Shown here: in pieces, positions 17,305 to 25,478 of the stretch
Layout: every line of letters begins with the position of its first letter
Numbering within the stretch: the stretch's first letter is position 1
Source: JAJZGK01 sp035538795
GTDB taxonomy: Bacteria; Pseudomonadota; Alphaproteobacteria; Rhodospirillales; Magnetospirillaceae
NCBI GenBank assembly: GCA_035538795.1
Contig: DATLJS010000020.1
Coordinates: forward strand, 310,001 to 374,000
Direction of reading: 5' to 3'
DNA length: 64,000 nucleotides
Program-made: the position numbers and the translations under genes
The notes under the pieces: model-generated
The model's input: the letters and a program-made list of their open reading frames with translations, nothing else
Told to the model about the DNA's origin: nothing
Database searches by the model: none

Positions 17305-18108
17305 TCAGGTCCGCCCTTTCCAGGGGACCAGGCGAGATTCCAACCAGCGCATGAGCAGATCGAAGCTGTAGGCGATAGCGCCGATGACGACGATGCCCAC
17401 CAGCATGATGTCGGTGCGCAGGAAGCTGGAGGCATTGAGCACCATTTGCCCCAGCCCCTGCTGGGCGGCCACCATCTCAGCGGCGACCAGGGTGCTCCAG
17501 CCGAAGCCCAGGCCGATGCGCATGCCGGTCAAAATGTCGGGCAGCGCGGCGGGCAGGATGACGTGAAAAAACACCTGGCGACGGCTGGCCCCCATGGAAA
17601 AAGCGGCGTGCAGTTGCTCGACCGCCACCGACCGCACTCCGGCCCGGGCCGACAGGGCCAAAGGCGCGAACACGGCCAGATAGAGCAGCACCATTTTCTG
17701 GGTTTCGCCGATGCCGAACCAGATTACCGTCAGCGGCAGATAAGCCAGCGGCGGCAGCGGGCGGTAGAATTCGATGACCGGATCAAGGGCACTGCGCACC
17801 AGTCTGCTGACCCCCATGGACAAGCCGATGGGAATGGCGGTGAACAAAGCCAGCAGGAACGACCCGGCGACACGGAACAGGCTGGCCAAGGCGTGATCCA
17901 GCAAGGTACCGCCCGTCCCGTCGCCGCCGACCAGGGACAGGAAGGTGTGGAACACCTGCTTCGGACCGGGCAAGAAAAGAGGCGGAACCCAGTGAAATTC
18001 GGCAGAGCCCCACCACAGCGCCAGCAGCAAGCCGCCGCTGGCCGCCGTCAGCCAAGGCAGGTTGCCCAAAGCCGGCGGACCATAGGGATCGGCGGGAGAT
18101 TTAGGCAT
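17305..18108 (-). CDS. tauC: taurine ABC transporter permease
   Basis: A 267-residue permease with about six helices and the coupling loop segment (SMGASRRQVFFHVILPAALP). The start is the ATG at 18108, which overlaps the tauB stop by 8 bases; the frame extends further upstream only inside tauB. Taurine is the likely substrate because tauD heads the operon. Confidence 0.85.
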   Translation of the reverse strand: MPKSPADPYGPPALGNLPWLTAASGGLLLALWWGSAEFHWVPPLFLPGPKQVFHTFLSLVGGDGTGGTLLDHALASLFRVAGSFLLALFTAIPIGLSMGVSRLVRSALDPVIEFYRPLPPLAYLPLTVIWFGIGETQKMVLLYLAVFAPLALSARAGVRSVAVEQLHAAFSMGASRRQVFFHVILPAALPDILTGMRIGLGFGWSTLVAAEMVAAQQGLGQMVLNASSFLRTDIMLVGIVVIGAIAYSFDLLMRWLESRLVPWKGRT

Positions 18109-18880
18109 GGCTGAAATGAACCGCCTGCAACACATCCTCGCGCACGCGGATGAAATCGGGATGGGATTTGACGGCGCGGGCGTCCCCCTGTTCCAGGTAG
18201 CGGCGGCAAAAATCCAGTTCGGCACGATGGACGATGCGCCCCGGACGGGGGGAAAAGACCAGCAGATGCGAGCCCAGAAACACCGCCTCTTCGACGGAAT
18301 GGGTGATGAAGAACACCATCTTGCGGGTCTTGTCCCAGACCTTCAGCAGCAACTCCTGCATGCTTTCGCGGGTAAAGGCGTCCAGCGCCCCCAGCGGCTC
18401 GTCCATCAGCAGCACATCGGGATCGGACGCCAAGGCGCGGGCGACGCCCACCCTTTGCTGCATGCCACCCGACAATTGATAGACCGGATGCGAAGCGAAT
18501 TCCTCCAACCCGACCAGCGTCAAAGTCTCCATGGCCCGTTCGCGGCGCTCCTTCTTCGGCACGCCGCGCATGCGCAGGGCGAACGCGACGTTCTCAGCGA
18601 CGTTCAACCAGGGAAACAGGGCGTGTTTCTGGAAAACCACGCCGCGATCGGCGCCCGGACCGGCGACGGGACGGCCGTTCAGGCGGACTTCCCCGGCGGT
18701 CGGGCGCAGAAAACCGGCAATGCTGTTGAGCATGGTGGTTTTGCCGCATCCCGACGCCCCCAGGGCCACCCAGAACTGGCCGTCGGACATGGAAAAGGAT
18801 ACCCCGCCCAGTGCCTGCACCTCCTGCCCTTCGGGCGAGGTATAGCGGACCGACAGGTTATCAACGTCGAGAATGGTCAT
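18101..18880 (-). CDS. tauB: taurine ABC transporter ATPase
   Basis: A 259-residue ATP-binding subunit with Walker A GASGCGKTT, signature LSGGMQQR, Walker B VLLMDEP and the switch histidine in FITHSVEEAV. The start is the ATG at 18880, preceded by AAGGA; upstream codons overlap the binding-protein gene. It is the only ATPase in an operon with two permeases and two binding proteins. Confidence 0.88.
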   Translation of the reverse strand: MTILDVDNLSVRYTSPEGQEVQALGGVSFSMSDGQFWVALGASGCGKTTMLNSIAGFLRPTAGEVRLNGRPVAGPGADRGVVFQKHALFPWLNVAENVAFALRMRGVPKKERRERAMETLTLVGLEEFASHPVYQLSGGMQQRVGVARALASDPDVLLMDEPLGALDAFTRESMQELLLKVWDKTRKMVFFITHSVEEAVFLGSHLLVFSPRPGRIVHRAELDFCRRYLEQGDARAVKSHPDFIRVREDVLQAVHFSHA

Positions 18881-18899
18881 GACGGGATATCCTTCACCT

Positions 18900-19910
18900 T
18901 TACTTGGCCAATGCCTTCTGGGCGTAGGTCGGATTGACGAAGGCGGCATAGTCCGGCAGCACTTCGGTGATGCGGCCTTGCTCTTTCAAGAATTGCGCGG
19001 TAAACAGCAGAGCCTTGGCCGCGCCGCCGTCCTTGCCGCCGCCCAGCCATTTCGGAGAAATCTGCTCCTCGATGGTGGGGAAGCCGTACAAAGCCAAACC
19101 GGCAGGAATGTCCTCGGCCTTGCCGCCGGTGATCTTGGCGATGGCGGCGATCTCCGGGCTACCCACGGTCCACTTATCCTTTTCCCTGCGATAGCGCTCG
19201 TCGGCAGCGGCAACAGCCTTGACAAAAGCAGTCACGAAGTCGGGATTTTCCTTGGCGAATTTCTTCGACACCACGATGCCGTCAAAGGTGGATTTCCCCC
19301 AACCGGACAGTTCGCCCGAGGTGATCAGCACCTTGCCGTTCTGCTTGATCTTGGACAGAGCCGGATCCCAGACGAAGGCGCCGTCGATGTCGCCGCGTTC
19401 CCAGGCGGCGGCGATTTCCGCCGGGCGCAGGTTGACCACCTGCACGTCGGCAGGCTTCAGCCCGAACTGCTCCAGCGCGAACAAAAGATGGAAGTGCGAG
19501 GTGGAGACGAAGGGCGTGGCGATCTTCTTGCCCTTCAGATCCTGCGGCGAGACGATGCCCGAACCGTTGCGCACCACCAAAGCCTCGGCCGAGGCGATGT
19601 CTTCCAGAATCCAGAACAGCTCGGCGTCCACTCCCTGGCTCAAACCGGCGGCGATGGGGCTGGAGCCGGCTTCGCCGATGGCCACGTCACCGGAGGCGAC
19701 GGCGCGGATGACGTCGGCTCCGCCGCCGAACAGCTTCCAATTAATCTTCCAGCCGGTGGCCTTCTCGACCTCCTGGTTGACGATGGCCACCCGCAGCGGG
19801 TTCCACATGTCCTGGTGGGCGATCGTCACTTCCTTGGCCTGGGCGGCCGCGGCGCCGACCAGGATCGAACCCATCGTCACGACGGCTGCGACCTTTTGTA
19901 CGAAATTCAT
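18900..19910 (-). CDS. tauA: taurine-binding periplasmic protein
   Basis: A 336-residue Sec-exported binding protein (cleavage near AAAAQAKEV) of the TauA/SsuA family with phrases such as GGGADVIRAVASGDVAIGEAGSS. The start at 19910 follows GAGAGGGG. It lies 25 bases after tauD and 19 bases before tauB. It probably delivers taurine to TauBC. Confidence 0.85.
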   Translation of the reverse strand: MNFVQKVAAVVTMGSILVGAAAAQAKEVTIAHQDMWNPLRVAIVNQEVEKATGWKINWKLFGGGADVIRAVASGDVAIGEAGSSPIAAGLSQGVDAELFWILEDIASAEALVVRNGSGIVSPQDLKGKKIATPFVSTSHFHLLFALEQFGLKPADVQVVNLRPAEIAAAWERGDIDGAFVWDPALSKIKQNGKVLITSGELSGWGKSTFDGIVVSKKFAKENPDFVTAFVKAVAAADERYRREKDKWTVGSPEIAAIAKITGGKAEDIPAGLALYGFPTIEEQISPKWLGGGKDGGAAKALLFTAQFLKEQGRITEVLPDYAAFVNPTYAQKALAK

Positions 19911-19935
19911 GCCCCTCTCCTCATTCGATGAAAAT

Positions 19936-20847
19936 TCAGGCCTGCGGACCGTGGTCCAGATAGGCGGAAACACGCTCGCCCCAGCGGGCGTTCGGGTAAT
20001 AGTCCCAAATGGCGTGATGCCAGGTGGCCCAATTGTCCCAGAACAACAGGGTGTTGGGTTCCCAATGGATGCGCGTCTGGAAAGCCAGATTCGAGCTCAC
20101 ATGGTCATAGATCAGCTTCAGCACCGCCGCGCTTTCCGGACGGGTCAACTGAACGATGTGGCTGGTGAAGCTGGGATTGACGAACAGGAACTTGCGCCCC
20201 GTAACGGGATGGCGGGCCACCACCGGATGCTCCGACGCCGGAAAAGAGGTGCCGGGCGACGGCTGGGCGCCATATCCCGCCGTCCAGGCCTGGGAGCCGT
20301 CATGGATGGCGGTCAGCCCGTCCAGCAGCGCCTTGATCGGATCGGACAGGGAATCGTAGGCCAGTTGCAGATTGGCGAAGGCGGTATCGCCACCGCCGCC
20401 CTCGGGCAGCTCTCGTACCCGCAGGAACGATCCCCAGATGGGATGGGCGTCGCAACTGACATCGTTGTGCCAAGCGTCGCCGGCGGTGTTGCGGGAATTC
20501 TGGTCGGTCCGCCAAGCCAGTACTTCCGGATCGTACTTATCCGAGGACAAGGCCCGGGCTCCGCCCAGGACATGGCTGTGCAGCGAGCCGAAACGGCGGG
20601 CAAAACGTTTGTGGTCCTCGGGGCTGATGTCCTGATCGCGGAAAGCCAGAACCAGATTCTCCGAGATTGCCCGGCGGATTTCCCCAAACTGTTCGTCGCT
20701 CAAATCCTTCGACAGGTCGATCCCACGCACTTCGGCGCCAATTGTGGGGGTAAGACGCTTGACCTGGATCGTGCGATAGGCTTCACGCGGAGCGCTATTC
20801 CAGGCTTCGATCGCCCGCTTGTCGTTAAAATCCCGATAGAAACTCAT
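19936..20847 (-). CDS. tauD: taurine dioxygenase (Fe(II)/2-oxoglutarate-dependent)
   Basis: A 303-residue dioxygenase that releases sulfite from taurine. The iron-binding facial triad is visible as His and Asp in AWHNDVS and a distal His in TWHHAIWDY, and the 2-oxoglutarate-binding Arg lies in ERVSAYL. The start ATG 20847 follows GAGG; the open frame upstream of it reads as Arg-rich non-protein. It is the first gene of the operon, ahead of the transporter, which suggests use of taurine sulfur under sulfur limitation. Confidence 0.88.
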   Translation of the reverse strand: MSFYRDFNDKRAIEAWNSAPREAYRTIQVKRLTPTIGAEVRGIDLSKDLSDEQFGEIRRAISENLVLAFRDQDISPEDHKRFARRFGSLHSHVLGGARALSSDKYDPEVLAWRTDQNSRNTAGDAWHNDVSCDAHPIWGSFLRVRELPEGGGGDTAFANLQLAYDSLSDPIKALLDGLTAIHDGSQAWTAGYGAQPSPGTSFPASEHPVVARHPVTGRKFLFVNPSFTSHIVQLTRPESAAVLKLIYDHVSSNLAFQTRIHWEPNTLLFWDNWATWHHAIWDYYPNARWGERVSAYLDHGPQA

Positions 20848-20898
20848 CTTTCCACCTCGTCTGACACTCTGGGCGCGCCTGCGGCGCACCTGATCAAG

Positions 20899-20954
20899 CC
20901 ACTAAACTACTAGAAAAATATCTTTAGTCCACGATAAAAGCATTTATTTAGTGG
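20899..20954 (-). promoter_or_regulatory. AT-rich region with inverted repeat upstream of tauD
   Basis: CCACTAAA (20899-20906) is repeated inverted as TTTAGTGG (20947-20954) around a strongly AT-rich stretch. The 240-base gap 20848-21087 holds this region and a terminator for the upstream gene. It is a plausible operator and promoter for the tau operon; the regulator is unknown. Confidence 0.4.
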
Positions 20955-21023
20955 TTTAATATATTATTCAACGAGAAAAAAACGTTGTTCATCCGCGAAC
21001 GGAAAGGCTCGCCGACGAATCGG

Positions 21024-21059
21024 CGGCAAAAGAAAAGGCAGGACCGGAAAGTCCTGCCT
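21024..21059 (-). terminator. intrinsic terminator after the DUF2325 gene
   Basis: A perfect 9-bp stem (AGGCAGGAC/GTCCTGCCT, 21036-21059) is followed, read on the minus strand, by TTTTCTTTT. It is a classic Rho-independent terminator for the gene ending at 21088. Confidence 0.85.
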
Positions 21060-21087
21060 CGTTGCCCGATGACTGAGAAAAAATCTG

Positions 21088-22344
21088 TTACGCCTCTTGG
21101 GGCGCTCCGCCGCCTTCGCCGAACGACGCCTCGACGCCCACCGCCTCCAAGGCTCTCAGGAACGCCCCGACGCCAGAGCGGCGGACCGGAACAAAGGGCT
21201 TTTCCCAACGTTTGCACAGGCGTTTCAGATGATCGTGGGCCATGTGGCTGATGCAATCCACCGGGAACATCACGGCATCGGCCTGTCCCATCAGGCCGCT
21301 CAGACGGCTCATGCTTTCCTCGAAGCCGCCGTCATGATGAACCAGCGTGCCCTTGCACTCCTCGACGATCCGCCGCAGATGCGGCACATGATTGGCCCGC
21401 CCGCCGACATAAAGGATGCAGCGGCCGCACAGATCGGGACGGGCGCAGGACTGGTCGCAGGAAGCCAGCCGATCGTCCGGCATGCCGTTGCCGGCCAGAA
21501 GCTGCATCTCCAGACTGGCATTTTCCGCCCGCAACTCGTCGATATCGATGCGCAGATGGTGCAAGGAACGTTCGCCCTCGGTTTGCAGGGCTTCAAGTTC
21601 GCGGATTCGTTCCGCATCCTCGCGGTGGCGCGTTTCCGACAGGTCGAGATGGCGCTGCAATTCGGCCACCATCACCTTCAGCCCGTCCATTTCGGCGGCG
21701 CTGACGGCGGCATAGGACAGGCGGCGCAGCTCGGCCCGGTCCTGCTCCAGTTGCTCGGACAAGTCGCGGATGCTTTCGTCGCGGCTGGAAACCTCCTGGC
21801 GCAGCCGTTCCTGCTGGCGGGACACCTTGTCCTCCAGTTCGTCGACGGTCTTTTCCAAGCCGTGCACCCGCCGCAGGTCAGCCCTGGAGGAAGCCCCGAC
21901 CTGATGGGACAGCATATGCATCTCGCCGAACGCCACATTCTGCAGATCGCCGGACACCAGGGGATGGGACATCAACGCCCACAAGGCACCGGCCACCTCG
22001 CCGCTTTCCAAAGCCTCGCGCCAGGAGTCGGCAAGACCCTGTTCGGTCTTGATCTTGCTGAAGCGGAAGATGGCCGGAGCGAACTTCTTGTCCATCAGCT
22101 TGGTCAGCTCCTTGCCGACCTTGCGATCGCGCGAGGCCCAATAGACCATGGTGGAATGCACGTCATAGTCGGTCGACGGCGTCTTTTTCATGGGAATGCC
22201 CAGCCGATTGGCCAGCCGCCGCAATTCAGGCATCGAAACGCAAGTTCCGACGATCATGCAATGCCACCCGGTTTCGATTTCCCACAGCTTGCGCCGGTCC
22301 GTTCTGACCAGGGAAAATTCGGAAGTCTCGCAGCTTTCACACAT
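21088..22344 (-). CDS. DUF2325 protein with long coiled coil
   Basis: A 418-residue cytoplasmic protein. The N-terminus has CESC and a compact region rich in conserved-looking residues. Residues about 170-310 are a long coiled coil (heptads of L, R, E). The C-terminus from about 330 is a DUF2325 domain: ILYVGGRANHVPHLRRIV, HHDGG and FPVDCISH. Several cysteines precede it (SCDQSCARPDLCGRC), which could bind metal. Function is unknown. It is the second gene after a Fur-like box, 14 bases from the preceding small gene. The ATG at 22344 has GGAG eight bases upstream; the GTG two codons earlier is less likely. Confidence 0.7.
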   Translation of the reverse strand: MCESCETSEFSLVRTDRRKLWEIETGWHCMIVGTCVSMPELRRLANRLGIPMKKTPSTDYDVHSTMVYWASRDRKVGKELTKLMDKKFAPAIFRFSKIKTEQGLADSWREALESGEVAGALWALMSHPLVSGDLQNVAFGEMHMLSHQVGASSRADLRRVHGLEKTVDELEDKVSRQQERLRQEVSSRDESIRDLSEQLEQDRAELRRLSYAAVSAAEMDGLKVMVAELQRHLDLSETRHREDAERIRELEALQTEGERSLHHLRIDIDELRAENASLEMQLLAGNGMPDDRLASCDQSCARPDLCGRCILYVGGRANHVPHLRRIVEECKGTLVHHDGGFEESMSRLSGLMGQADAVMFPVDCISHMAHDHLKRLCKRWEKPFVPVRRSGVGAFLRALEAVGVEASFGEGGGAPQEA

Positions 22345-22358
22345 GGTCACGCTCCGCT

Positions 22359-22769
22359 TCAGGCCGTTGCCTTGAGGTCCTGGTGATTCGGAAGCCAGGA
22401 TGCCGTCAGCAGGCTGCCGTCGCGTTGTTCGGCGATAAGGCGCAGAGCGCAGGGCCGGCCGTCGTCGGGTAAACGGGCGAAATAGCGCGAGCCCGAGGCA
22501 ACCATGTCCACCATACCCAATGTTTCATGCTCCAGCCGCAAGGCCCCGATCTCCCCCGCCCGCTCGGGCAGCCCCAGGAACTGGGCCAGATAGAGCCCCT
22601 CCTGCCCCGGCATACGGTAAAGCTCGACCCACCAGGGACCGAAATCCCGAAGCCCCAGACACAGCCGCCCCGCCGCTGCGCGGGTGACGGTGCGGCGACG
22701 GCACAGACACGCCACCCCATCGGCCAGACGGGAAACCATGGCACAACCTTCGGACCACAAACAGCGCAT
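22359..22769 (-). CDS. small hypothetical protein, Fur-controlled
   Basis: A 136-residue protein I do not recognise. The chosen start (22769) is preceded by GAAGGAAGG. It has an N-terminal Cys-containing segment (MRCLWSEGC, CLCRRR), a compact middle with WWVELYRM and a C-terminal strand-like part (CALRLIAEQRDGSLLTASW). No membrane segment is seen. It lies 44 bases downstream of a strong Fur-like box and 14 bases upstream of the DUF2325 gene, so the two probably form an iron-responsive pair. Confidence 0.55.
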   Translation of the reverse strand: MRCLWSEGCAMVSRLADGVACLCRRRTVTRAAAGRLCLGLRDFGPWWVELYRMPGQEGLYLAQFLGLPERAGEIGALRLEHETLGMVDMVASGSRYFARLPDDGRPCALRLIAEQRDGSLLTASWLPNHQDLKATA

Positions 22770-22812
22770 GGCGGAAACCTTCCTTCGGATCACCAGACGC
22801 CATTTAATCTTA

Positions 22813-22832
22813 ATTGAGAATGATTCGCAATA
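22813..22832 (-). promoter_or_regulatory. Fur-like box
   Basis: TTGAGAATGATTCGCAATA closely resembles alphaproteobacterial Fur sites and the boxes at 8359-8400. It lies 44 bases upstream of the small gene start, in an AT-rich promoter region. Confidence 0.7.
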
Positions 22833-22865
22833 TCATAATTGACCTAATGGCGCGAACGGCAAGGA

Positions 22866-22889
22866 CGAGCCGGGAACCGCCCCGGCTCG
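22866..22889. terminator. hairpin after the secreted hypothetical gene
   Basis: CGAGCCGG (22866-22873) pairs with CCGGCTCG (22882-22889), 9 bases past the stop of the minus-strand gene ending at 22899. There is no clear T-run. Confidence 0.5.
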
Positions 22890-22898
22890 CCTGAGACC

Positions 22899-23678
22899 CT
22901 ATTTGTCGGCATAGATCAGTTGCCCGAAAATCACCAAGGCGCTCGACCAGCAAGTATAAAATTTTTTATCCTTGGACAGCCCCTGCGGATCGAACACCGC
23001 CATGTTGCCGTCATCGGCGACGAAAGCCTGAAGGTCGATCACAGCCGCTTCCCGATGCGCGAAGGTCTGCCCCATCGAGGTAACATCGCCGGACAATTCC
23101 TCGCGCCAGTGCTCGCTCTTGCCATGCACGAAGCTGTGCAGATTGAGGCCGTTCAAACTGGTGTTCTTATAGGCGCTTTCGACCTTGGCCTGATAGCTGG
23201 CGGCGGTGCAACTCTTGACCGTCTGCGTCTCGACCAGATCATGCTGATAGCCCGCCCAATAGACCTCGGTGCCCGTCAGTTTTTGTTCCGTGAAACCGCC
23301 GCAGCCGAATTTTGTGTCGGCGGCGCTGCATCCCAATTTGTTGATGAAAGCGGAACCGACGATCGTCGACGCCACGTTCCATTGATTGAGCGTCGCCAGC
23401 GTTTGGTATTCTTCCTGCACCGCGTCCTTTTTGCGCCCGTTGGCGTAGCCGATCAAAGCGACGGCGGGATAAGCCTTGAGAAAACAGACGTTCTTGCCGT
23501 TCTTGGTGCTCAACTTGCTGCAGCCGTTGGCCAGAACGTTCACTCCCTGGCTGGTCTGCTGGACGACATAGGTTTGCGCATCCTCGACCGGATTGGCCAT
23601 GGCCGTTCCGGTGGAAAGCACGATGCCGAAGGTAAGCGCCGTCCCGAAAAAACCCGGCATTGTCCGCACCACAGTCAT
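22899..23678 (-). CDS. secreted hypothetical protein
   Basis: A 259-residue protein I do not recognise. It starts at the ATG at 23678, ten bases after GGAGG, with a clear Sec signal peptide (cleavage near TAMANP). The mature part has about eight cysteines (for example NGCSKL, NVCFLKA, KLGCSA, FGCGG, KSCTA, YTCWSS), suggesting periplasmic disulfides, and a histidine-bearing stretch (HSFVHGKSEHWREE). It stands alone, with a hairpin after it and a divergence-free gap before it. No function can be given. Confidence 0.55.
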   Translation of the reverse strand: MTVVRTMPGFFGTALTFGIVLSTGTAMANPVEDAQTYVVQQTSQGVNVLANGCSKLSTKNGKNVCFLKAYPAVALIGYANGRKKDAVQEEYQTLATLNQWNVASTIVGSAFINKLGCSAADTKFGCGGFTEQKLTGTEVYWAGYQHDLVETQTVKSCTAASYQAKVESAYKNTSLNGLNLHSFVHGKSEHWREELSGDVTSMGQTFAHREAAVIDLQAFVADDGNMAVFDPQGLSKDKKFYTCWSSALVIFGQLIYADK

Positions 23679-23780
23679 AGCCAACCTCCGCGATAGCATG
23701 AACTCAAAACACACGCTATGCGAGTCACTTCCCCAAGGCAAGTTCTCCTAAGGGCAGTAGTGCGGAAGTCGCACGTCGGA

Positions 23781-25478
23781 CTAACGGGCCAGGGAAATCA
23801 GCAACAATACGACCAGCACCAAAGCCGTCGCCTGCCAGAACAGCAACGGATTGCGCTGATAAAGGGAAGGCCGCCGCGAAGAGTCGGCGGACTGAGCGGC
23901 CGGGCCGCTTTCCAGCGCGAACAGCATCTCCGTGGCGTCGGCGAAACGCTCTTGCGGTTTCAGCGCCATGGCTTTGCCCAAGGTGTAATCCAGCCAAGAG
24001 GGCAAATCCGGACGATCTTTGACCAGAGGCCGAACCTTGGCGAAACGAGGTTTGGAAAAAGGCTCGATTTCCCCATGGGGGTAATGGCCGGTAAAGGCCC
24101 GGAACAGGCTCGCCCCCAAGGCATAAAGGTCCGACGCCTCGTCTCCCGCCGCTCCCGCGAACATTTCCGGCGCCATGAAGCTGGGCGTTCCCGGAATGTC
24201 GTCGCCGCCGATCTCCTCCAGGCCGGGCACGCGCACGACCCCCAGGTCAATCAGCTTCACGTCACCGTCGGGGCAAAGGATGACGTTGTCCGGCTTGATG
24301 TCGCGGTGGATCACTCCGGCCCGATGCAGCGCGGCCAAGGCCTGACACAGCTTGACGCCGATGCGCCGCCCTTCCTCCAGACCGATCTTTGGGGAACGGG
24401 CCGAACGCTGTTCCAGGGTTTCCCCCTCGTACAGCGGCATGACGGCGTACAGACGGCTTTGACGGCCTGCGGGCAATTCGATGACGCGTCCCACATGGGG
24501 ACTGCGGATTTGCGCCGAGACCCAGGCTTCCCGCAGAAAAGCCTGCTTGAACACATCGTCCGCGGCGGCGCGGGGGCGGGGAAACTTCAAAACCACCGGG
24601 CCGCCATCCTGATTGTCCTTAGCAACGAACAGGCGGGTATAGCGCCCGTCGCTCAATTGCCTGCCCAACAGAAAACCGTCCACGACATCGCCGCTTTTCG
24701 GTAACGGCGGAATGGGCAGACCGGCCAGGGCGTGGCTGATGCCGGAACGGTCCGCAGGCGGCAGGGCCAGAATGTCCACCACCAAAGCGGTGGAATTGTC
24801 CTGGCTGCCGGCCTCGATGGCCGACGTCACCAGAGCGCGGGCGGTTTCCTCGGGCCCCAGCTGGCGGGCGAGAATGTCGGTGATGCGGCGGTCGGACAAC
24901 GATCCGTGCACGCCGTCGCAACAGATCATGAAGCGGTCGTGCAATTCCAAAGGATGGCAGGAGTAATCCAGCCGCGCCCCCTGCTCCATCCCCAATGCCC
25001 GATAAAGCACATGGGTCAGTCCCGGCTGCTTCAGACAATGGTCCTCGGTCAGCAGAGTCAGGCGCCCCTGGCTGAAACGATAGAGACGGCTGTCGCCGAT
25101 ATGCAGCACATGGGCGGTGCGTCCCCGCAACACCAACCCGGAAAAGGTGCAGCCCATGCCCGCCAGTTCCCCCTGGCGGCCGACGGCATGAAGCCAATTG
25201 TTCAAGGACTCCAGAACAGACGAGGCGGCACGGCGCACGCCCCAGCTTTGCGGCTTGTCGTAATAGCCGTCCAGAAAGCCGCGCACGGCGGTTTCCGCCG
25301 CCTCGCGCCCGCCCTGAGTTCCGCCCATGCCGTCCGCCAGGGCCAGGGCATAGCCGAAGCGGTCGGCGGTCAGAGGGCTGGGGCGGGCGGCACCGGCGAA
25401 ATCCTCGTTTCGCCGGCGCATCCCCGTTTCGGAGGCGATGCCGATGCCGATGGCCAGGCAGGAACCGCCTCCGATCAT
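23781..25478 (-). CDS. PP2C phosphatase / Ser-Thr kinase fusion with membrane anchor
   Basis: A 565-residue bifunctional protein. Residues about 1-235 are a PP2C phosphatase (ALADGMGGTQGGREAAE; CCDGVHGSLSD). Residues about 265-520 are a eukaryote-like kinase with VVLKFPRP, HRDIKPDN and DLG in place of DFG, and a substrate-binding APE segment (MAPEMFAG). A C-terminal helix (FWQATALVLVVLLLI) anchors it in the membrane. Its ATG follows the nitrate transporter stop with no gap. Such fusions recur next to NasA-type transporters, so control of nitrate uptake by phosphorylation is plausible, but the substrate is not known. Confidence 0.85.
   Translation of the reverse strand: MIGGGSCLAIGIGIASETGMRRRNEDFAGAARPSPLTADRFGYALALADGMGGTQGGREAAETAVRGFLDGYYDKPQSWGVRRAASSVLESLNNWLHAVGRQGELAGMGCTFSGLVLRGRTAHVLHIGDSRLYRFSQGRLTLLTEDHCLKQPGLTHVLYRALGMEQGARLDYSCHPLELHDRFMICCDGVHGSLSDRRITDILARQLGPEETARALVTSAIEAGSQDNSTALVVDILALPPADRSGISHALAGLPIPPLPKSGDVVDGFLLGRQLSDGRYTRLFVAKDNQDGGPVVLKFPRPRAAADDVFKQAFLREAWVSAQIRSPHVGRVIELPAGRQSRLYAVMPLYEGETLEQRSARSPKIGLEEGRRIGVKLCQALAALHRAGVIHRDIKPDNVILCPDGDVKLIDLGVVRVPGLEEIGGDDIPGTPSFMAPEMFAGAAGDEASDLYALGASLFRAFTGHYPHGEIEPFSKPRFAKVRPLVKDRPDLPSWLDYTLGKAMALKPQERFADATEMLFALESGPAAQSADSSRRPSLYQRNPLLFWQATALVLVVLLLISLAR

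Noticed and set aside
16081..18114. A 677-codon plus-strand open frame opposite the taurine transporter genes
   Set aside because: Antisense shadow: composition is Gln/His/Gly-rich without motifs, while the minus strand carries clear ABC transporter proteins with overlapping starts and stops.
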